Below, piece after piece: positions 1-12,941 of a stretch of DNA of 64,000 bases. How positions within the stretch are numbered: the stretch's first letter is position 1; each line of letters opens with the position of its first letter. The translations under genes were made by a program, and so were the position numbers. Below the pieces are notes generated by a model that worked only from the letters and a program-made list of their open reading frames with translations, was not told the origin of the DNA and searched no databases. The DNA is from Bryopsis sp. KO-2023 (Eukaryota > Chlorophyta > Ulvophyceae > Bryopsidales > Bryopsidaceae). The stretch is taken from the NCBI GenBank assembly GCA_030272585.1, contig BSYQ01000004.1:5828001-5892000 (forward strand), written 5' to 3'.

Positions 1-720
1 TGGATATTTTTTATTATAAATCAAATAGGGGCTACCCCAGAAAAAAGGCCATATCTCAGCCCATACCCCATATTTTTGACCCCGGTTTTTTTTGGTGGGA
101 AGATAACATCAATATGCATCTTCCACCAAAATTTCACATGAAAATGTTTAGTCATAGTCGAGTTATATTTAGAATACCGCTAAAAAACAAGGATTTTCCC
201 CCTTATTTGGGTCTTACGTAATCAGATGGACTTGAAATTTTGCAAGCATGTTGCCTTTAGACATAGAAACATGCTTGCAAAATTTAAAGTTCATCAGAAA
301 TCATCTAAATGAGATCTGATGGGATTTCGTGGGTTGATTTAGAATTGAGGTGAGAGTGTGAGCCACCAAAGAGGTGGATGGGAGTGTGATTCAGTTGGTG
401 TGTGGTGGGAGTACTGAGTACAGCACAGGTTAGCTTTGAGTGAGAATTGGGATGGGTTGGTTGAGTGGCCGACGGACGGCGTGACTTGTGTAGCGTGGAG
501 GAGTTGGGTTGATTGAATTCGCTAAAGGATTGGATTTGATTAGAGGATTGTTGGGAGTTAGTGGAGAAACGGTTGGGAGGATTCGAACCCCCAAGCCCAG
601 TAACCGTCTTTCTTTGCTTGCTTGCTTGATTGATTGATTGATGGATGGATTGATTTCCCCCCCTTCCCCCCTCCACCATCCCTTTTTTTTTTTTTTCCCT
701 CCTTTTCCTCCCCCATCCTC
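1..720. other. Left flank of satellite array 1, no gene
   Basis: AT-rich non-coding sequence carrying an imperfect inverted repeat at 223-296, whose inner 18 bp are perfect (arms around TTTGCAAGCATGTT). Then comes a TTGA/GATT simple-repeat run near 625-655 and a pyrimidine-rich tract of C and T runs at about 655-720, directly before the first satellite unit. An identical copy is at 25281-26000. The minus-strand reading frames here overlap simple sequence and are not convincing as genes. Confidence 0.7.
223..296. repeat. Inverted repeat (hairpin) upstream of array 1
   Basis: The arms AAATTTTGCAAGCATGTT and AACATGCTTGCAAAATTT are perfect complements over 18 bp around a loop of about 15 nt. Outward the pairing continues imperfectly through GATGGACTTG and its counterpart. 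The same hairpin recurs at 25503-25576, and a relative is at 24635-24705. Confidence 0.85.
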
Positions 721-3700
721 CAGCTCAGCATGGAGAATCAGAGCCAATTTGTCACATGTTGAATTTTGTAAGCTAGATGTGCACAAGTGATCATTCAACC
801 AGATTGGGGTCATCAGAGATTGGATGATTGTGAAACTTGGACAGGAGGTGGATGTTACCATGAGTGACACACCCTCCAAATTTGGAAGACATCCATGCTC
901 AGCATGGAGAATCAGAGCCAATTTGTCACATGTTGAATTCTGTAAGCTAGATGTGCACAAATGAATATTCAACCATATTGGGGTCATCAGACATTGGATG
1001 ATTGTGAAACTTGGACAGGAGGTGGATGTTACCAAAAGTGACACACCCTCCAAGTTTGGGACTCATCCAAGCTCAGCATGGAGAATCACAGCCAATTTGT
1101 CACATGTTGAATTCTGTAAGCTAGATGTGCACAAATGAACATTCAACCAGATGGGGGTCATCAGAGATTGGATGATTGTGAAACTTGGACAGGAGGTGGA
1201 TGTTACCATGAGTGACACACCCTCCCAATTTGGAAGACATCCATGCTCAGCATGGAGAATCAGAGCCAATTTGTCACATGTTGAATTCTGTAAGCTAGAT
1301 GTGCACAGATGAACATTCAACCAGATTGGGGTCATCAGAGATTGGATGATTGTGAAACTTGGACAGGAGGTGGATGTTACCATGAGTGACACACCCTCCA
1401 AATTTGGAAGACATCCATGCTCAGCATGGAGAATCAGAGCCAATTTGTCACATGTTGAATTCTGTAAGCTAGATGTGCACAAATGAATATTCAACCATAT
1501 TGGGGTCATCAGAGATTGGATGATTGTGAAACTTGGACAGGAGGTGGATGTTACCAAAAGTGACACACCCTCCAAGTTTGGGACTCATCCAAGCTCAGCA
1601 TGGAGAATCAGAGCCAATTTGTCACATGTTGAATTTTGTAAGCTAGATGTGCACAAATGAACATTCAACCAGATGGGGGTCATCAGAGATTGGATGATTG
1701 TGAAACTTGGACAGGAGGTGGATGTTACCATGAGTGACACACCCTCCCAATTTGGAAGACATCCATGCTCAGCATGGAGAATCAGAGCCAATTTGTCACA
1801 TGTTGAATTCTGTAAGCTAGATGTGCACAGATGAACATTCAACCAGATTGGGGTCATCAGAGATTGGATGATTGTGAAACTTGGACAGGAGGTGGATGTT
1901 ACCATGAGTGACACACCCTCCAAATTTGGAAGACATCCATGCTCAGCATGGAGAATCAGAGCCAATTTGTCACATGTTGAATTCTGTAAGCTAGATGTGC
2001 ACAAATGAATATTCAACCATATTGGGGTCATCAGAGATTGGATGATTGTGAAACTTGGACAGGAGGTGGATGTTACCAGAAGTGACACACCCTCCAAATT
2101 TGGAAGACATCCATGCTCAGCATGGAGAATCAGAGCCAATTTGTCACATGTTGAATTCTGTAAGCTAGATGTGCACAAATGAATATTCAACCATATTGGG
2201 GTCATCAGAGATTGGATGATTGTAAAACTTGGACAGGAGGTGGATGTTACCAGAAGTGACACACCCTCCAAGTTTGGGACTCATCCAAGCTCAGCATGGA
2301 GAATCACAGCCAATTTGTCACATGTTGAATTCTGTAAGCTAGATGTGCACAAATGAACATTCAACCAGATGGGGGTCATCAGAGATTGGATGATTGTGAA
2401 ACTTGGACAGGAGGTGGATGTTACCATGAGTGACACACCCTCCAAATTTGGAAGACATCCATGCTCAGCATGGAGAATCAGAGCCAATTTGTCACATGTT
2501 GAATTCTGTAAGCTAGATGTGCACAAATGAACATTCAACCAGATTGGGGTCATGAGGGATTGGATGATTGTGAAACTTCGACAGGAGGTGGATGTTACCA
2601 TGAGTGACACACCCTCCAAATTTGGGAGTCATCCAAGCTCAGCATGGAGAGTCACAGCCAATTTGTCACATGTTGAATTCTGCAAGCTAGATGTGCACAA
2701 GTGATCATTCAACCAGATTGGGGCCATGAGGGATTGGATGAAAGTGAACCTTGGACAGGAGGTGGATGTTACCAAAAGTGACACACCCTCCAAATTTGGA
2801 AGACATCCATGCTCAGCATGGAGAATCAGAGCCAATTTGTCACATGTTGAATTCTGTAAGCTAGATGTGCACAGATGAACATTCAACCAGATTGGGGTCA
2901 TCAGAGATTGGATGATTGTGAAACTTGGACAGGAGGTGGATGTTACCAAAAGTGACACACCCTCCAAGTTTGGGACTCATCCAAGCTCAGCATGGAGAAT
3001 CACAGCCAATTTGTCACATGTTGAATTCTGTAAGCTAGATGTGCACAAATGAACATTCAACCAGATGGGGGTCATCAGAGATTGGATGATTGTGAAACTT
3101 GGACAGGAGGTGGATGTTACCATGAGTGACACACCCTCCAAGTTTGGGAGTCATCCAAGCTCAGCATGGAGAATCAGAGCCAATTTGTCACATGTTGAAT
3201 TCTGTAAGCTAGATGTGCACAAATGAACATTCAACCAGATTGGGGTCATGAGGGATTGGATGATTGTGAAACTTCGACAGGAGGTGGATGTTACCATGAG
3301 TGACACACCCTCCAAATTTGGAAGACATCCATGCTCAGCATGGAGAATCAGAGCCAATTTGTCACATGTTGAATTCTGTAAGCTAGATGTGCACAAATGA
3401 ACATTCAGCCAGATGGGGGCCATAAGAGATTGGATGAAAGTGAAACTTGGACAGGAGGTGGATGTTACCAAAAGTAACCCACCCTCCAAAATTGGGAGAC
3501 ATCCATGCTCAGCATGGAGAATCACAGCCAATTTGTCACATGTTGAATTCTGTAAGCTAGATGTGCACAAATGAACATTCAACCAGATGGGGGTCATGAG
3601 GGATTGGATGAAAGTGAAACTTGGACAGGAGGTGGATGTTACCATGAGTGACACACCCTCCCAATTTGGAAGACATCCATGCTCAGCATGGAGAATCAGA

Positions 3701-6700
3701 GCCAATTTGTCACATGTTGAATTCTGTAAGCTAGATGTGCACAGATGAACATTCAACCAGATTGGGGTCATCAGAGATTGGATGATTGTGAAACTTGGAC
3801 AGGAGGTGGATGTTACCAGAAGTGACACACCCTCCAAGTTTGGGACTCATCCAAGCTCAGCATGGAGAATCACAGCCAATTTGTCACATGTTGAATTCTG
3901 TAAGCTAGATGTGCACAAATGAACATTCAACCAGATGGGGGTCATCAGAGATTGGATGATTGTGAAACTTGGACAGGAGGTGGATGTTACCAAAAGTGAC
4001 ACACCCTCCAAGTTTGGGACTCATCCAAGCTCAGCATGGAGAATCACAGCCAATTTGTCACATGTTGAATTCTGTAAGCTAGATGTGCACAAATGAACAT
4101 TCAACCAGATGGGGGTCATCAGAGATTGGATGATTGTGAAACTTGGACAGGAGGTGGATAATACCATGAGTGACACACCCTCCCAATTTGGAAGACATCC
4201 ATGCTCAGCATGGAGAATCAGAGCCAATTTGTCACATGTTGAATTCTGTAAGCTAGATGTGCACAGATGAACATTCAACCAGATTGGGGTCATCAGAGAT
4301 TGGATGATTGTGAAACTTGGACAGGAGGTGGATGTTACCAAAAGTAACCCACCCTCCAAATTTGGAAGACATCCATGCTCAGCATGGAGAATCAGAGCCA
4401 ATTTGTCACATGTTGAATTCTGTAAGCTAGATGTGCACAAATGAATATTCAACCATATTGGGGTCATCAGAGATTGGATGATTGTGAAACTTGGACAGGA
4501 GGTGGATGTTACCAAAAGTGACACACCCTCCAAGTTTGGGACTCATCCAAGCTCAGCATGGAGAATCACAGCCAATTTGTCACATGTTGAATTCTGTAAG
4601 CTAGATGTGCACAAATGAACATTCAACCAGATGGGGGTCATCAGAGATTGGATGATTGTGAAACTTGGACAGGAGGTGGATGTTACCATGAGTGACACAC
4701 CCTCCCAATTTGGAAGACATCCATGCTCAGCATGGAGAATCAGAGCCAATTTGTCACATGTTGAATTCTGTAAGCTAGATGTGCACAGATGAACATTCAA
4801 CCAGATTGGGGTCATCAGAGATTGGATGATTGTGAAACTTGGACAGGAGGTGGATGTTACCATGAGTGACACACCCTCCAAATTTGGAAGACATCCATGC
4901 TCAGCATGGAGAATCAGAGCCAATTTGTCACATGTTGAATTCTGTAAGCTAGATGTGCACAAATGAATATTCAACCATATTGGGGTCATCAGAGATTGGA
5001 TGATTGTGAAACTTGGACAGGAGGTGGATGTTACCAAAAGTGACACATCCTCCAAATTTGGGAGACATCCAAGCTCAGCATGGAGAATCACAGCCAATTT
5101 GTCACATGTTGAATTCTGTAAGCTAGATGTGCACAAATGAACATTCAACCAGATGGGGGTCATCAGAGATTGGATGATTGTGAAACTTGGACAGGAGGTG
5201 GATGTTACCATGAGTGACACACCCTCCAAATTTGGGAGACATCCAAGCTCAGCATGGAGAATTACAGCAAATTTGTCACATGTTGAATTCTGTAAGCTAG
5301 ATGTGCACAACAGATCATTCAACCAGATTGGGGTCATAAGAACTTGGATGAATCTCAAATTTGGACAGGAGGTGGATGTTACCAAAAGTGACACATCCTC
5401 CAAATTTGGGAGACATCCAAGCTCAGCATGGAGAATTACAGCAAATTTGTCACATGTTGAATTCTGTAAGCTAGATGTGCACAAATGAACATTCAACCAG
5501 ATTGGGGTCATCAGAGATTGGATGATTGTGAAACTTGGACAGGAGGTGGATGTTACCAAAAGTGACACACCCTCCAAGTTTGGGACTCATCCAAGCTCAG
5601 CATGGAGAATCACAGCCAATTTGTCACATGTTGAATTCTGTAAGCTAGATGTGCACAAATGAACATTCAACCAGATTGGGGTCATAAGAGATTGGATGGA
5701 TTTCAAATTTGGACAGGAGGTGGATGTTACCAAAAGTAACACACCCTCCAAATTTGGAAGACATCCATGCTCAGAATGGAGAATCAGAGCCAATTTGTCA
5801 CATGTTGAATTCTGTGAGCTAGATGTGCTCAAGTGAACATTCAACCAGATTGGGGTCATCAGAGATTGGATGATTGTGAAACTTGGACAGGAGGTGGATG
5901 TTACCAGAAGTGACACACCCTCCAAGTTTGGGACTCATCCAAGCTTAGCATGGAGAATCACAGCCAATTTGTCACATGTTGAATTCTGTAAGCTAGATGT
6001 CCACAAGTGAACATTCAGCCAGATGGGGGTCATGAGAGATTGGATTGCAGTGAAACTTGGACAGGAGGTGGATGTTACCAAAAGTGACACATCCTCCAAA
6101 TTTGGGAGACATCCAAGCTCAGCATGGTGAATTACAGCCAATTTGTCACATGTTGAATTCTGTGAGCTAGACATCCACAAACAGATCATTCAACCAGATT
6201 GGGGTCATAAGAACTTGGATGGATCTCAAATTTGGACAGGAGGTGGATGTTACCAAAAGTGACACATCCTCCAAATTTGGGAGACATCCAAGCTCAGCAT
6301 GGTGAATTACAGCCAATTTGTCACATGTTGAATTCTGTGAGCTAGACATCCACAAACAGATCATTCAACCAGATTGGGGTCATCAGAGATTGGATGATTG
6401 TGAAACTTGGACAGGAGGTGGATGTTACCATGAGTGACACACCCTCCAAATTTGGAAGACATCCATGCTCAGCATGGAGAATCAGAGCCAATTTGTCACA
6501 TGTTGAATTCTGTAAGCTAGATGTGCACAAATGAATATTCAACCATATTGGGGTCATCAGAGATTGGATGATTGTGAAACTTGGACAGGAGGTGGATGTT
6601 ACCAAAAGTGACACACCCTCCAAGTTTGGGACTCATCCAAGCTCAGCATGGAGAATCACAGCCAATTTGTCACATGTTGAATTCTGTAAGCTAGATGTGC

Positions 6701-9700
6701 ACAAATGAACATTCAACCAGATGGGGGTCATCAGAGATTGGATGATTGTGAAACTTGGACAGGAGGTGGATGTTACCATGAGTGACACACCCTCCCAATT
6801 TGGAAGACATCCATGCTCAGCATGGAGAATCAGAGCCAATTTGTCACATGTTGAATTCTGTAAGCTAGATGTGCACAGATGAACATTCAACCAGATTGGG
6901 GTCATCAGAGATTGGATGATTGTGAAACTTGGACAGGAGGTGGATGTTACCATGAGTGACACACCCTCCAAATTTGGAAGACATCCATGCTCAGCATGGA
7001 GAATCAGAGCCAATTTGTCACATGTTGAATTCTGTAAGCTAGATGTGCACAAATGAATATTCAACCATATTGGGGTCATCAGAGATTGGATGATTGTGAA
7101 ACTTGGACAGGAGGTGGATGTTACCAAAAGTGACACACCCTCCAAGTTTGGGACTCATCCAAGCTCAGCATGGAGAATCACAGCCAATTTGTCACATGTT
7201 GAATTCTGTAAGCTAGATGTGCACAAATGAACATTCAACCAGATGGGGGTCATCAGAGATTGGATGATTGTGAAACTTGGACAGGAGGTGGATGTTACCA
7301 TGAGTGACACACCCTCCCAATTTGGAAGACATCCATGCTCAGCATGGAGAATCAGAGCCAATTTGTCACATGTTGAATTCTGTAAGCTAGATGTGCACAG
7401 ATGAACATTCAACCAGATTGGGGTCATCAGAGATTGGATGATTGTGAAACTTGGACAGGAGGTGGATGTTACCAGAAGTGACACACCCTCCAAGTTTGGG
7501 ACTCATCCAAGCTAAGCATGGAGAATCACAGCCAATTTGTCACATGTTGAATTCTGTAAGCTAGATGTGCACAAATGAACATTCAACCAGATGGGGGTCA
7601 TCAGAGATTGGATGATTGTGAAACTTGGACAGGAGGTGGATGTTACCAAAAGTGACACACCCTCCAAGTTTGGGACTCATCCAAGCTCAGCATGGAGAAT
7701 CACAGCCAATTTGTCACATGTTGAATTCTGTAAGCTAGATGTGCACAGATGAACATTCAACCAGATGGGGGTCATCAGAGATTGGATGATTGTGAAACTT
7801 GGACAGGAGGTGGATGTTACCATGAGTGACACACCCTCCCAATTTGGAAGACATCCATGCTCAGCATGGAGAATCAGAGCCAATTTGTCACATGTTGAAT
7901 TCTGTAAGCTAGATGTGCACAGATGAACATTCAACCAGATTGGGGTCATCAGAGATTGGATGATTGTGAAACTTGGACAGGAGGTGGATGTTACCATGAG
8001 TGACACACCCTCCAAATTTGGAAGACATCCATGCTCAGCATGGAGAATCAGAGCCAATTTGTCACATGTTGAATTCTGTAAGCTAGATGTGCACAAATGA
8101 ATATTCAACCATATTGGGGTCATCAGAGATTGGATGATTGTGAAACTTGGACAGGAGGTGGATGTTACCAAAAGTGACACACCCTCCAAGTTTGGGACTC
8201 ATCCAAGCTCAGCATGGAGAATCACAGCCAATTTGTCACATGTTGAATTCTGTAAGCTAGATGTGCACAAATGAACATTCAACCAGATGGGGGTCATCAG
8301 AGATTGGATGATTGTGAAACTTGGACAGGAGGTGGATGTTACCAAAAGTGACACACCCTCCAAGTTTGGGACTCATCCAAGCTCAGCATGGAGAATCACA
8401 GCCAATTTGTCACATGTTGAATTCTGTAAGCTAGATGTGCACAAATGAACATTCAACCAGATGGGGGTCATCAGAGATTGGATGATTGTGAAACTTGGAC
8501 AGGAGGTGGATGTTACCATGAGTGACACACCCTCCAAATTTGGAAGACATCCATGCTCAGCATGGAGAATCAGAGCCAATTTGTCACATGTTGAATTTTG
8601 TAAGCTAGATGTGCACAAATGAACATTCAACCAGATTGGGGTCATGAGGGATTGGATGATTGTGAAACTTGGACAGGAGGTGGATTTTACCAAAAGTGAC
8701 ACACCCTCCAAATTTGGGAGATATCCATGCTCAGCATGGAGAATCACAGCCAATTTGTCACATGTTGAATTCTGTAAGCTAGATGTGCACAGATGAACAT
8801 TCAACCATATTGGGGTCATGAGGGATTGGATGAAAGTGAAACTTGGACAGGAGGTGGATGTTACCAAAAGTGACACACCCTCCAAATTTGGAAGACATCC
8901 ATGCTCAGCATGGAGAATCACAGCCAATTTGTCACATGTTGAATTCTGTAAGCTAGATGTGCACAGATGAACATTCAACCAGATTGGGGTCATGAGGGAT
9001 TGGATGAAAGTGAAACTTGGACAGGAGGTGGATGTTACCAAAAGTGACACACCCTTCAAGTTTGGGAGTCATCCAAGCTCAGCATGGAGAATCACAGCCA
9101 ATTTGTCACATGTTGAATTCTGTAAGCTAGATGTGCACAGATGAACATTCAACCAGATTGGGGTTATGAGGGATTGGATGAAAGTGAAACTTGGACAGGA
9201 GGTGGATTTTACCAAAAGTGACACACCCTCCAAATTTGGGAGTCATCCATGCTCAGCATGGGGAATCACAGCCAATTTGTCACATGTTGAATTCTGTAAG
9301 CTAGATGTGCACAAGTGAACATTCAGCCAGATTGGGGCCATAAGAGATTGGATGAAAGTGAAACTTGGACAGGAGGTGGATGTTACCAAAAGTGACACAC
9401 CCTCCAAATTTGGGAGATATCCATGCTCAGCATGGAGAATCAGAGCCAATTTGTCACATGTTGTATTCTGTAAGCTAGATGTGCACAGATGAACATTTAA
9501 CCATATTGGGGTCATGAGGGATTGAATGAAAGTGAAACTTGGACAGGAGGTGGATTTTACCAAAAGTGACACACCCTCCAAATTTGGGAGTCATCCATGC
9601 TCAGCATGGGGAATCACAGCCAATTTGTCACATGTTGAATTCTGTAAGCTAGATGTGCACAGATGAACATTCAACCAGATTGGGGCCTTGAGGGATTGGA

Positions 9701-10313
9701 TGAAAGTGAAACTTGGACAGGAGGTGGATTTTACCAAAAGTGACACACCCTCCAAATTTGGGAGTCATCCATGCTCAGCATGGGGAATCACAGCCAATTT
9801 GTCACATGTTGAATCCTGTAAGCTAGATGTGCACAAGTGAACATTCAGCTAGATTGGGGCCATAAGAGATTGGATGAAAGTGAAACTTGGACAGGAGGTG
9901 GATGTTACCAAAAGTGACACACCCTCCAAATTTGGGAGACATCCATGCTCAGAATGGAGAATCAGAGCCAATTTGTCATTTGATGCATTCTCTAGGCTAG
10001 ATGTGCACAAGTGAACATTCAGTCAGATTGGGGCCATGAGGGATTGGATGAAAGTGAAATTTGGACAGGAGGTGGATGTTACCAAAAGTGACCCACCCTC
10101 CAAATTTGGGAGACATCCAAGCTCAGCATGGAGAATTACAGCCAATTTGTCACATGCTGATTTCTGTAAGCTAGATGTCCACAAGTGAACATTCAGCCAG
10201 ATTGGGGTCATGAGAGATTGGATTGCAGTGAAACTTGGACAGGAGGTGGATGTTACCAAAAGTGACACACCCTCCAAATTTGGGAGTCATCAATGCTCAG
10301 AATGGAGAATCAG
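721..10313. repeat. 174-bp tandem satellite array 1 (about 55 units)
   Basis: A head-to-tail repeat of 174 bp, recognisable in every unit by CTCAGCATGGAGAATCA, GTCACATGTTGAATTCTG and CTAGATGTGCACA. Units fall into subtypes, seen for example in ACTCATCCAAGCTC versus AGACATCCATGCTC and in AACCAGATGGGGG versus AACCATATTGGGG. Three subtypes recur together as a 522-bp higher-order unit, for example from 1063, 6633 and 7677. Because 174 is divisible by 3, the minus strand stays open over several units and yields repeated 58-residue open frames that also end at unit-specific stops. I regard these as by-products, not genes. The unit is near nucleosome length, as in many centromeric satellites, but nothing here shows centromere function. 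Units become more diverged near the right end (9890-10313). Confidence 0.97.
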
Positions 10314-10654
10314 CCCCACCACATCTAAAATCCATACTCACATCAGTAATGATGCCATGCAATGATCAGGCAAAAACATCGTCGCCAGCCACTCGAATCA
10401 CCCAAAATAGAATCGTCGAGTGTGACATAGGGTGTGAGTGCGACTGGCGAAATCGAAGCAGAACTGTGTTGTTTGGAATGCAATAGGTAAATCAAATCAT
10501 AATCGGAGTTTAAATCGGAGTAGAACTGAATGAAATCGGTAAGTTAATTTATAAAAAGTTTTTGGAGGTAAACCTTTCTCCCCTCCTACCAAACACATAC
10601 TGAACCAAAAGTTCTGTTTCGAAAAACAGAACTTATTATTTTTGAAAAACGTCG
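10314..10654. other. Junction between satellite array 1 and inverted-repeat cluster
   Basis: Non-repetitive sequence starting CCCCACCACATCTAAAATCC immediately after the last partial satellite unit. It has a counterpart at 35592-35932 with scattered differences. No coding frame is convincing. Confidence 0.6.
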
Positions 10655-12496
10655 CCTGCGCGCCTTGTCGCGCGTAAAACCGTCGCGAAACGAGCGAGAT
10701 CTCGCGATCCCTGTCGAGTTTACAGGGAATTTCAGAACTCGCTCGTTTCGCGACCGTTTTACGCGCGACAAAGCGCGTTCTGCGCGGAATTCTTTCTACC
10801 AACCACAGAACGTTTTATCGAAAAGAAAAACAACAGAAAACCCCGTGAAAATTCAAAAAGAAAATAATTAAAAAGGGCTTGGAGTGTAAAACGATTCCAC
10901 AGGCCCGCCCCGTTGACGAAACCACCTGAAACTTGAACCGCGCGTTCGTGAGACGCGGTCGCACCTGTGTGCGGAGTTCCGAGGAAAGAAATTGAGCAGA
11001 GAAAAAGATCTGTTTGATTCCTGTAAATCATTTATAATGCATTTATTGTTTTCGCTTAAAACCCTGTGCCAGGACCTCAAACCCCGTGAAACGCAAGGCA
11101 GGATGGTGGGAAACCGTTTTACGCGCACAGCGCGCCCTGTCGCGTGGGAAATGGTTGAGAAATGGACGAGTTCCGCCCATTTCTGTGGGATTTACAGAAA
11201 TGGGCGGAACTCGCCCGTTTCTCAACCGTTTCGTGCGCGACAGGGCTCGTTGTGCGCGGAAAACGGAGGAGAACAAGTTTGTTCCCGCGTTTCTCAAACG
11301 CCTAGACAGTTTTGGCGAGTTTTCAGACTCGTCGTGACCCTGATCGCAGCTCTGATTCAGAATCGTCAATTCACGTGTGTACGTCACTCGTTTCACCTGT
11401 AAATAGCTTGTAAAAGTGTGTTCGATTCGTTCCCTGAATCGATGGGGTTAATTGAAGTCAAATACTGTTCTGTTTTTTAGCTAACTCCTAGCCCACAGTC
11501 CCCCCCCCCTTTCCACCCACAGCAAACCTAACAAAAGCACCCCCTGAAGCCACAAACAGAGAGAGGGGTTCAAAACGAACACAGCGCGACGAGTCGCGCT
11601 CGAAACGACGGAGGGACGAGCCAGCTCCGCCGATCCCTGTGAATTCCACAGGGATGGGCGGCGCTGGCTCGTTTCTCCACCGTTTTGAGCGAAAAAAAAC
11701 CTGCGTGACCCTGAGCGAAAGCCCCACGCAGTGGTACAAGTTTCCAGGCGGAAAAACCCGGTCAATCCCATGCATCCATCGAAACTAAACTTAGCCCAAA
11801 ACAGAACCGTCCCAAAACGATCGTTCCTCGCCCCAAACACTCTGGAGCACTCGACCACCACTTTAAGCTCGCCCAAACGAAGAGAACGAGCCCTGTCACG
11901 CTCGAAACGATCTGGATTCGGGCGAGTTCCGCCCATTACTCTGGGATTTACAGAAATGGGCGGAACAAGCCCGTTTCTCAACCGTTTCGAGCGCGACAGA
12001 GCTCGTTCTGCACAGAAACGCTTGACCGACCCATCCACATCCCTAACTCGAAAGAAAAACGAAAAGAAAAAGACTTCTGACGATAGAAAGGTTTTTATAA
12101 AAACGAGTAACTCCGTGAAAACCTTCCCCCGGCGTCGCCAGGCCACGAGCGTTTCCCAAACTTCACCCAAACGTCGGCGAGACCCTAAAGCAGGTGCCCA
12201 CGAAGTTTCGGACGAAACCGTGAACGGAATCGCCGCTTCTGATTTCCGTTCAGACATGTAAGGAAATTCCTTTATTCTTAGTTCGTTTTTTCTTTCGAGT
12301 GGGCTGTTTTTCCTGGCGGAGGTCACTGCAGGTGGGTGGGAAAAGTGTTTCCGCGCACAGCGAGCCCTGTCGCGCGGAAAACGGTGGAGGAACGAGCGAG
12401 TTCCGGCCATCCCTGTAATTTCCACAGGGATGGCGAGATCTCGCTCGTTTCTTCGTCGTTTCCTGCGCGACAGGGTTCGCCGTGCGCGGAAAAACG
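10655..12496. repeat. Cluster of five long GC-rich inverted repeats, copy 1
   Basis: Five near-palindromes lie at about 10655-10787, 11113-11266, 11597-11691, 11884-12008 and 12346-12496. Each has arms of about 45-75 nt around a short centre such as CTGTGGGATTTACAG or CTGTGAATTCCACAG. They are related to one another: recurring arm words are CGTTTCTCAACCGTTT, GCGCGACAGGGCTCGTT, GGGCGGAACTCGCCC and TGTGCGCGGAAAACGG. Both strands therefore contain similar short open frames, which are a consequence of the symmetry. They could be fold-back or MITE-type elements, or structured DNA/RNA sites. I see no transposase nearby. Confidence 0.9.
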
Positions 12497-12769
12497 TTTC
12501 TGAGGTGGAGGTGGGAGCGACGGGCCTTGTTGCGTTGAAAACGGTGGGCTGGCGAGCCAGAACTTTGTTTTTTGTTTTTTTTTTTTTCTGGGGATCTCAG
12601 CGAGGACTCGAGGCACTCTCCTCCTGGGTAGAGTGTTCCTTCGTTTTGCAGTGGATTTCCTCCCAACATCGCTTCCCAGCTCCCACCCTCCCAACATCAA
12701 CAAAAAGGACAAAGGAAAGAGACGACTGGGGGCGCCGTCAAGTGTGGCACCCGGGCGCAAGGTTGACAC

Positions 12770-12941
12770 TTGGTGAAGGTCCTTGTGCGTTTCGCGCTGT
12801 CTGATCGTCCGGCCAGGTCGCGGCGTGGCGTGGGTCGGACGGGATCGTCGCGATCAGGCATCGATCGTACGACGCGTGCGTCGCGCTACGAGCGCGACGA
12901 TGGGACGATCGGGCGCTACCATGTGACGATAGCCTCTCCTT
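12770..12941. other. CpG-dense terminal stretch of duplicated segment, copy 1
   Basis: Very rich in CG, GATCG and CGCG words, with several short self-complementary motifs (CGCGATC, CGATCG, GTACGACGCGTGCGTCGC). It is unlike the AT-rich sequence on both sides and is repeated at about 38053-38224. No gene is evident. Confidence 0.6.

Larger units (their letters stand above)
1..12941. repeat. Large duplicated segment, copy 1
   Basis: Base 1 of the window matches base 25281, and the match runs, with local differences, to about 12941, where both copies share the end CCTCTCCTT and then part. The offset changes only from 25280 to about 25283 along the way. The copy contains a left flank, the 174-bp satellite array and a cluster of five inverted repeats. 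The left boundary lies outside the window, so the true length of the unit is unknown. Similarity is a mosaic: about 1-5040 and 6630-9890 look identical by eye, about 10314-12256 shows frequent substitutions, and about 12257-12941 is again almost identical. Confidence 0.95.

Noticed and set aside
5153..5488. Plus-strand frame of 111 codons inside satellite array 1
   Set aside because: Reads through two variant satellite units that happen to lack the usual stop. Not present in array 2.
430..9581. Minus-strand open frames of 84-344 codons with a repeated 58-residue unit
   Set aside because: They follow from a 174-bp (3 x 58) repeat period. They stop and start with unit-specific changes, and lack splice logic or a plausible protein core.
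721..10313. CRISPR-like array
   Set aside because: Units are contiguous 174-bp satellite copies without spacers, in a eukaryotic context.
10497..12769. Basic, Arg-rich open frames on both strands of the inverted-repeat cluster
   Set aside because: Both strands give nearly the same peptides because the DNA is palindromic. The frames end at the arms.
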